Below, one piece after another: positions 59,314 to 64,000 of a DNA stretch of 64,000 nucleotides. Source of the DNA: Asticcacaulis sp. AC460 (GTDB taxonomy: Bacteria; Pseudomonadota; Alphaproteobacteria; Caulobacterales; Caulobacteraceae); assembly GCF_000495795.1 (NCBI RefSeq), contig NZ_AWGD01000019.1, positions 124,001 through 188,000 of the forward strand, given 5' to 3'. The position numbers and the translations under genes are program-made. The notes under the pieces were generated by a model. It did not search any database. It saw nothing but the letters and a program-made list of their open reading frames with translations, and was not told where the DNA came from. Each line of letters begins with the position of its first letter. Positions within the stretch are counted from its first letter, which is position 1.

Positions 59314-59350
59314 GCCTCCCTTCTCTTACTGAGGAGGGAGGCTTCTTTCT
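59314..59350 (+). terminator. Rho-independent terminator
   Basis: GCCTCCC pairs with GGGAGGC, followed by TTCTTTCTTT, 39 bases after the receptor stop. Confidence 0.75.
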
Positions 59351-59401
59351 TTCCGGATTTTTGTCGCCCGGCGTTGACGATCGACAGGAGGTATGGAAGG
59401 T

Positions 59402-59423
59402 TTGTTCATATAAATCTTATTTA
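59402..59423 (+). promoter_or_regulatory. Candidate regulon operator upstream of GH-A paralogue 3
   Basis: TTGTTC, ATATAAAT, CTTATTTA shares the ATAAAT core and AT-rich arms. A moderate match. 41 bases before the ATG at 59464. Confidence 0.4.
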
Positions 59424-59463
59424 TTCGTGGTTGTCTTTAAGCACGATCAGTTGGGTAAAGTTC

Positions 59464-60570
59464 ATGGTGTCTTCCAGTCAGGCGCGGACCTCGATCAGCG
59501 CGGAGTCGACCGAAAAGCGCTGGACCGCGCCGGCGGCGCAGCGCTGGTATGACTGTCAGCCCTGGCTGGTTGGCAGCAATTTTATACCGTCCACCGCGAT
59601 CAACCAGTTCGAGATGTGGCAGGCGGCGACCTTCGATCCGGTGACGATCGACCGCGAACTGGGGTGGGCGGCCGGCATCGGCATGAACGCCGCCCGGGTC
59701 TTTCTGCACGACCGGGTCTGGGCCGATGATCCCGATGGACTGATTCGCCGTATAGACCACTTCCTGGGCATGGCCGACGCCCATGGTATCCGGCCCATCT
59801 TCGTGCTGTTCGATTCGTGCTGGGACCCCAATCCGCAGCCGGGTCCGCAACGCACGCCTCGCCCCGGAACGCACAATTCCGGCTGGGCGCAAAGCCCAGG
59901 CACCGATGGCCTGCGCGATGCCGCGCAACATCCGCGGCTGGAAGCCTACGCCAAGGCGGTCGTCGGCGCCTTTGCCAATGATGCGCGCGTCCTGGCCTGG
60001 GACGTGTGGAACGAACCGGACAACCAGGGCGGCGCGACCTATGCCCAACTCGCCGAAGCCGAAAAGATCGAGCTGGTCGCGAACCTGCTACCGCAGGTGT
60101 TCGACTGGGTCCGCAGCGCCGGGCCCATCCAGCCCTTGACCAGCGGCCTGTGGCATAACGAGGACTGGTCGCCGGACGGCCAACTCAATGCCGTCGAACG
60201 CATCCAGCTCGAACAGTCCGATATTATCAGCTTTCACAATTACGACTGGCCGGAAAGCCTGGAGATGCGGATCGCGCAACTGCGGCCCTACGGCCGGCCG
60301 CTGTTGCTGACGGAATATATGGCGCGTGGCAACGGTTCGACCTTCGATTCGGCCCTGGCCGTCGGTCAACGCGAACGCGTCGCCATGATCAACTGGGGTT
60401 TCGTTGTCGGCAAGACGCAAACCAACATGCCGTGGGATTCGTGGCAAAGGCCCTATATCGACACCCAGCCAACCCTGTGGTTTCACGATATCTTCCACGC
60501 CGACGGCCGGCCGTATCGCCAGGCAGAGGTGGATCTGATCCGCCGGCTCACGCGCGAACCGAAGGCTTAA
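59464..60570 (+). CDS. Clan GH-A glycoside hydrolase, paralogue 3, no signal peptide
   Basis: 368 residues from the ATG at 59464. Closely resembles the enzymes at 49672 and 50871 throughout (LVGSNFIPSTAINQFEMWQ; FDSCWDPNPQ; Glu184 in WNEPDN; Glu284 in LTEYMARGNGSTFD). Unlike them it lacks a signal peptide, so it is probably cytoplasmic. It stands beyond the TonB receptor and ends over the convergent regulator gene (stop codons overlap by 4 bases). The exported and intracellular paralogues suggest that oligomers enter and are finished inside. Confidence 0.85.
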   Translation: MVSSSQARTSISAESTEKRWTAPAAQRWYDCQPWLVGSNFIPSTAINQFEMWQAATFDPVTIDRELGWAAGIGMNAARVFLHDRVWADDPDGLIRRIDHFLGMADAHGIRPIFVLFDSCWDPNPQPGPQRTPRPGTHNSGWAQSPGTDGLRDAAQHPRLEAYAKAVVGAFANDARVLAWDVWNEPDNQGGATYAQLAEAEKIELVANLLPQVFDWVRSAGPIQPLTSGLWHNEDWSPDGQLNAVERIQLEQSDIISFHNYDWPESLEMRIAQLRPYGRPLLLTEYMARGNGSTFDSALAVGQRERVAMINWGFVVGKTQTNMPWDSWQRPYIDTQPTLWFHDIFHADGRPYRQAEVDLIRRLTREPKA

Positions 60571-61301
60571 AGCGCCCTTTTATCGGCCTCTTCCTGAGCA
60601 TGGATGGTCAGGAGCACGTCGTTGACGATGAGGTGCATGGCGGCATAGGCGCGCTTCGGATCGCGATCGAAAATGGCCTTCATGATATTCTCATGGGCTT
60701 CGATATTCGGCATCGACTGGTTGACGCGGGTGGTAAACTGGATCGATGTCATCAGCGCGGTGCGGATCAGTTCCTGGAACTGGTAGTAAAACGGATTGCC
60801 GGAGGCAAACAGGATCGAGACGTGAAAATCGATATCCGCCTGAGTTGGGTCACCGTCGCCACCATCGGCCCGAACCATGCGCTCGAAAGCCGCCTTCATA
60901 CGCTGCAAATCTTCATAAGCGGCATATTGCGCCGCCAGTTCCGCCCCCTTGGGTTCGACCGACACGCGCAGTTCGGTAAACTGACGCAGCAGACGCAGTG
61001 AAAATTTGCGCTCCAGCAGCCAGCGCAGGACATCCTTGTCGAGCAGATTCCATTGCAGAGTCGGTTGAATGACGGTGCCTTGTCGCGGGCGTGCGATCAG
61101 CAGTCCCTTGGCAGTCAGCATCTTTACGGCTTCGCGGGTGACGGAGCGGCTGACGCCATATTGGTCGGCCAGGACGGCTTCGGTCGGGAAGACCTTGTTG
61201 TCGTAATGACCGACAACGATCGCCTTGCCGAGGTGGTCCAGCAGTCCGATGGTCAGGTTACGGCCCAGATCCAATGTCGAGCCAAACTCTTTTTCAACGT
61301 G
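60567..61301 (-). CDS. FadR-type GntR-family regulator, likely local regulator
   Basis: 244 residues from the ATG at 61301 (an in-frame ATG also lies at 61316). Residues about 15-75 form the winged helix (PTEAVLADQYGVSRSVTREAVKMLTAKGLLIARPRQGTVI). The FCD ligand-binding domain follows (LRQFTELRVSVEPKGAELAA; ADIDFHVSILFASGNPFYYQF; HENIMKAIFDRDPKRAYAAMHLIV), with the Asp/His residues of the metal site. Ligands of this group are small acids or sugar acids. It has a dyad of the local type upstream (61388), consistent with autoregulation. Confidence 0.88.
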   Translation of the reverse strand, partial: HVEKEFGSTLDLGRNLTIGLLDHLGKAIVVGHYDNKVFPTEAVLADQYGVSRSVTREAVKMLTAKGLLIARPRQGTVIQPTLQWNLLDKDVLRWLLERKFSLRLLRQFTELRVSVEPKGAELAAQYAAYEDLQRMKAAFERMVRADGGDGDPTQADIDFHVSILFASGNPFYYQFQELIRTALMTSIQFTTRVNQSMPNIEAHENIMKAIFDRDPKRAYAAMHLIVNDVLLTIHAQEEADKRAL

Positions 61302-61387
61302 CATCGATGGCTGCAATACCGAAAGATTGAAATATTCAATCCATTGATAGGGTCAAACCGCGCAAACGGCAAGTCGTTTGGCGTTTA

Positions 61388-61409
61388 ATTGTATTATAGA
61401 TCGGATGGA
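61388..61409. promoter_or_regulatory. Candidate regulon operator upstream of the GntR regulator
   Basis: ATTGTA, TTATAG, ATCG, GATGGA matches about 17 of 22 positions of the galM site, including the TTATA-GATCGGAT core. It is 79 bases upstream of the regulator ATG. Confidence 0.5.
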
Positions 61410-61512
61410 TAAGCCGTCGCACCGTGGCGCCGGTAACCGCCGCAACCATCTCGCCTTTAAGCCGCGACGGGAAATGCCTGGATTTCGGTTGCGTATCCTT
61501 CGCGCCTTCGTT

Positions 61513-61534
61513 ATTATATTATAAATAAGATAAA
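61513..61534 (+). promoter_or_regulatory. Candidate regulon operator upstream of the second GH43 gene
   Basis: ATTATA, TTATAAAT, AA, GATAAA matches about 18 of 22 positions of the galM site. It ends 18 bases before the ATG at 61552, so it would overlap the promoter. Confidence 0.55.
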
Positions 61535-61551
61535 TATGGGAATGGACAGAT

Positions 61552-62550
61552 ATGCTGAGGTTTTTGCCCCTTTTCGCCGCCTTTTTCCTGGTGTCGCCAC
61601 AGGCCGGCGCCGCCGAAACCTTCACCAACCCCTTGATGGATTCAGGGCCAGATCCATGGATCACGCGCGACGGCGACACCTATTACTACATGCACACCAT
61701 GGGCAACCGGATCGTCATCTGGAAGACCGACGACATCGCCGCCCTGTCCAAGGCCAAACGCAAAACCGTATGGATTCCGCCGCGTCAGGGCCCCGCCTCG
61801 ATTTCGCTGTGGGCGCCGGAGTTGCACCGGATCGATGGCAAGTGGTACCTCTATTACACGGCCGCCGCGTCGGGATTCGACGACGATGCCCATCGTGGCG
61901 TCTTCGTACTCGAAAACACCAATGCTGATCCCACCACAGGAGAATGGGTCGACAGGGGACAGATCAACACCGCCCACACCGGCATCGACGGCACCGTCTT
62001 CGAATATGGCGGGCAGCGTTATTTTGTCTATTCGCCCTATGTCGGCCCCGACAGCGTGCTGAGCATTTCGCGCATGGCCAACCCCTGGACCCTGGCTGGC
62101 GGAGAGACCATCATCGCCCGTCCGGACCTGGCGTGGGAACGCCAGGGCGGCCGCCAGATCCTGGAAGGGCCCGAATTCCTGCAGGGGCCTGACGGGCAGT
62201 TGTTCCTGACCTATTCGGCCAGCGCCTGCTGGTCGGACGACTACGCCCTGGGCCTGCTGAGCGCGCCGGCCGGCAGCGATCCGCTGAAGGCCGCATCCTG
62301 GAGCAAGTCGCCGACGCCTGTTCTGGCCAAGTCCGAGGCCAATGGCATCTACGCTACGGGCCACAATGGCTTCTTCACCTCGCCGGACGGCAAGACGACC
62401 TGGATCATCTACCACGCCAATCCCGGTCCGAAGATGGGGTGTACGCCCAAGCGCTCGCCGCGCATTCAGCCGATAAGCTGGGGCGCCGACGGCAAGCCCC
62501 AGTTCGCCGAGCCCCAAAAGGACGGCGTGCCCATCGAAGCGCCGCAATAG
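61552..62550 (+). CDS. Secreted GH43-type arabinofuranosidase/arabinanase
   Basis: 332 residues. Signal peptide to about residue 20 (AGAA-ET). NPLMDSGPDPWITRDGDTYYYMHT contains the base Asp; LWAPELHRIDGKWYLYYTAA, GTVFEYGGQRYFVYSP and ILEGPEFL (acid Glu) are GH43 landmarks. The pattern resembles alpha-L-arabinofuranosidase branches of GH43 (family knowledge; specificity unproven). Last gene of the locus and under a strong copy of the shared dyad. Confidence 0.9.
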   Translation: MLRFLPLFAAFFLVSPQAGAAETFTNPLMDSGPDPWITRDGDTYYYMHTMGNRIVIWKTDDIAALSKAKRKTVWIPPRQGPASISLWAPELHRIDGKWYLYYTAAASGFDDDAHRGVFVLENTNADPTTGEWVDRGQINTAHTGIDGTVFEYGGQRYFVYSPYVGPDSVLSISRMANPWTLAGGETIIARPDLAWERQGGRQILEGPEFLQGPDGQLFLTYSASACWSDDYALGLLSAPAGSDPLKAASWSKSPTPVLAKSEANGIYATGHNGFFTSPDGKTTWIIYHANPGPKMGCTPKRSPRIQPISWGADGKPQFAEPQKDGVPIEAPQ

Positions 62551-62578
62551 CACCAAAGGCGCTGTCAGCTTCAACTTT

Positions 62579-64000
62579 TTACGCCGACACGCGGTCCAGG
62601 AAGGTCAGGATTTCCGTCTTCAGGTGCTCGGTCTGTTCGGACAGGATATGCGCCGACGACGAGGTCTTGCGCGCCGACACAGTGGCATCGTCCGAGGCAC
62701 GGCTCATGTCCTCGACATTGTGGCTGATCCGGTCGGTGTTCATCGACGCCGTGTTCATATTGGCGGCGATGTCGGCGGTAACCACGCTCTGTTCCTCGAC
62801 CGCCGAGGAGATGCTGACGGCGATCTGGTCGACCGTATCGACGCCGCGGCTGATGGCGTGCAGCACCTGGATGACGTCCTGGGACACCTCGCGGATATTG
62901 TCGATATTGACGGTGATCTCGCTGGTGGCGCGGCCGGTCGCCGTGGCCAGTTGCTTGACCTCGTTGGCGACCACGGCAAAGCCCTTGCCGGCGTCGCCCG
63001 CCCGTGCCGACTCGATCGTGGCGTTCAGCGCCAGCAGGTTGATCTGGCCGGTAATGTTCTGGATCAGGTCGACGATCTCGACGATGCGCTTGGTGGCCTC
63101 GTCCAGCTTCTGCGAGGTCGTGCTGGCCTTATGCATGTGCTCGACCACGTCGCGGATGGCCATCGAGCACGATCCGGTCTGGCTGGCGATTTCACGGATC
63201 GAGGCCGACATTTCCACGGCCGCTGCGGCGACCATCTGGACATTGCCGGAGGTTTCGCCGGTGACGGCCGTCACGGTGCGCGACTTGTCGTTCACCGAGG
63301 TGACCATATGCGTCATGTCGTCGGAGGCATGTTTCAGGTCGTGGGTGGCGCCGCCCAGCTTGCCCATGATGTCGCCGACCGTGCCCTTGAAGGCGTCGAT
63401 CTCGGCTTCCAGCTGCGCCTTCTGCTCCAGCTTGGCCAGGGCGTCCGACTTCTGGACGTCCTCCAGCCGGCGGGCATCGCTCAGGCGTGCGTTCAGGTCC
63501 TGCAGCGACCGCGTCATGACGCCGATTTCATCGCGGCGCTCATCACCCTGGGGCGGCAGTTCCTTGCCCTCGGCGAGGGCCGCCAGACCGTGGGTGATCC
63601 GGCCCAGCGGCACGCGGATATCGCGAGCGATAATCCAGCTCACGCCACCCAGCACCAGCAGGGTGAACAGGCCGATGGCGCCGAACTTGGTCAACTGGGC
63701 CATAAAGGCGGTGTTGACGTCATCGATATAGATGCCGGAACCGACGATCCATTTCCATTCGGGAATGGCGGAGACGTAGGAGATCTTGGCCGTCGGCTTG
63801 GTCTTGTCCATGCCCGGCTTGGGCCAGCCATAGCGCACGAAGCCGTCATGACCTGCCTGCACCGCGACCGTCATCTCGGAGAACAGGCGCACCCCGTTCG
63901 GATCCTTGATATTGGAGGCGTCGGTACCGTCCAGTTCCGGCTTGAACGGGTGCATGATCATCTGGGCATGGTCGTCGATGATCCAGAAATAGTTCTGGCC
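62579..64000 (-). CDS. Methyl-accepting chemotaxis protein, N-terminus cut by window edge
   Basis: At least 473 residues; the frame stays open to the right edge ([10 protein letters not shown] before the first Met), so the start lies outside. The first part is a single Cache domain (YFWIIDD ... [30 protein letters not shown] ... [16 protein letters not shown]), then a membrane helix ([17 protein letters not shown]), HAMP, and an MCP signalling domain ([44 protein letters not shown]). Periplasmic small-molecule sensor coupled to CheA. It has no visible link to the sugar locus beyond adjacency. Confidence 0.9.
   Translation of the reverse strand, partial: GQNYFWIIDDHAQMIMHPFKPELDGTDASNIKDPNGVRLFSEMTVAVQAGHDGFVRYGWPKPGMDKTKPTAKISYVSAIPEWKWIVGSGIYIDDVNTAFMAQLTKFGAIGLFTLLVLGGVSWIIARDIRVPLGRITHGLAALAEGKELPPQGDERRDEIGVMTRSLQDLNARLSDARRLEDVQKSDALAKLEQKAQLEAEIDAFKGTVGDIMGKLGGATHDLKHASDDMTHMVTSVNDKSRTVTAVTGETSGNVQMVAAAAVEMSASIREIASQTGSCSMAIRDVVEHMHKASTTSQKLDEATKRIVEIVDLIQNITGQINLLALNATIESARAGDAGKGFAVVANEVKQLATATGRATSEITVNIDNIREVSQDVIQVLHAISRGVDTVDQIAVSISSAVEEQSVVTADIAANMNTASMNTDRISHNVEDMSRASDDATVSARKTSSSAHILSEQTEHLKTEILTFLDRVSA

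Noticed and set aside
1..64000. CRISPR array
   Set aside because: No set of short repeats with regular unique spacers was seen. The repeats present are palindromic elements or coding tandem repeats.

Overview
The window looks like a piece of an alphaproteobacterial chromosome, probably Caulobacterales (an Asticcacaulis- or Caulobacter-like host is my guess). The reasons are GapR-type DNA-binding sequence, a TonB receptor next to a tryptophan-halogenase-like gene and GH43 enzymes, a tRNA-Arg(ACG) 3' end of alphaproteobacterial type, and high-GC coding DNA. It divides into a prophage (1 to about 39,030), a short foreign and accessory stretch (about 39,030 to 44,030), and a sugar-uptake and hemicellulose/arabinan-type utilisation region (44,140 to 62,550). 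A chemoreceptor gene runs off the right edge.

The prophage is P2-like. Its left end, where the integrase should be, lies outside the window. The early operon (8,006 down to 1, minus strand) runs from a small HTH protein through coupled unknown genes, an Ogr/Delta zinc-finger late activator, a large primase-helicase, an adenine-type methyltransferase, an FtsK-gamma/zinc-ribbon/GapR fusion, small proteins and a cytosine-C5 methyltransferase cut by the window edge. A CI-like repressor (8,111-8,653) sits between two identical 20-bp operators, one for each outward operon. Accessory genes (SGNH hydrolase, nuclease-like protein, small membrane proteins) fill 8.7-12.5 kb. Then come complete P2-type late modules: D, endolysin, U, T, E/E' with a T7 slippery site, FII, FI, W, V, H, I, J; a plus-strand holin and tail-spike cassette; an exported Sel1-repeat gene; S, R, X, L, M, N, O; and divergent P and Q.

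An identical 23-bp palindrome lies at the head of the late transcription units (20,057, 22,907, 34,273) and is the best candidate for the Ogr-like activator's site. Between Q and the attachment site are a small ORF, a 300-bp AT-rich island with seven GGTAAG/CTTACC copies and inverted ends, and a HEPN-like gene in the position where P2-like phages carry exclusion genes. The prophage ends in a tRNA-Arg(ACG) 3' fragment at 38,983-39,029, embedded in a long inverted repeat that doubles as a terminator.

Beyond the prophage are an AT-rich orphan gene, a LuxR-HTH/VOC fusion, a FitAB/VapBC-type toxin-antitoxin pair, a lipoprotein, RsgA and a four-gene ABC sugar transporter. The utilisation locus follows: GalM, three paralogous clan GH-A hydrolases, a flavin halogenase-like protein, two GH43 enzymes, a BNR/sialidase-fold enzyme, a TonB-dependent receptor and a FadR-type GntR regulator. 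A shared AT-rich dyad occurs upstream of nearly every unit of this locus, including the regulator, suggesting one local regulon. The ABC operon lacks it. Two near-identical 89-bp direct repeats bracket the halogenase/GH43 divergent pair.
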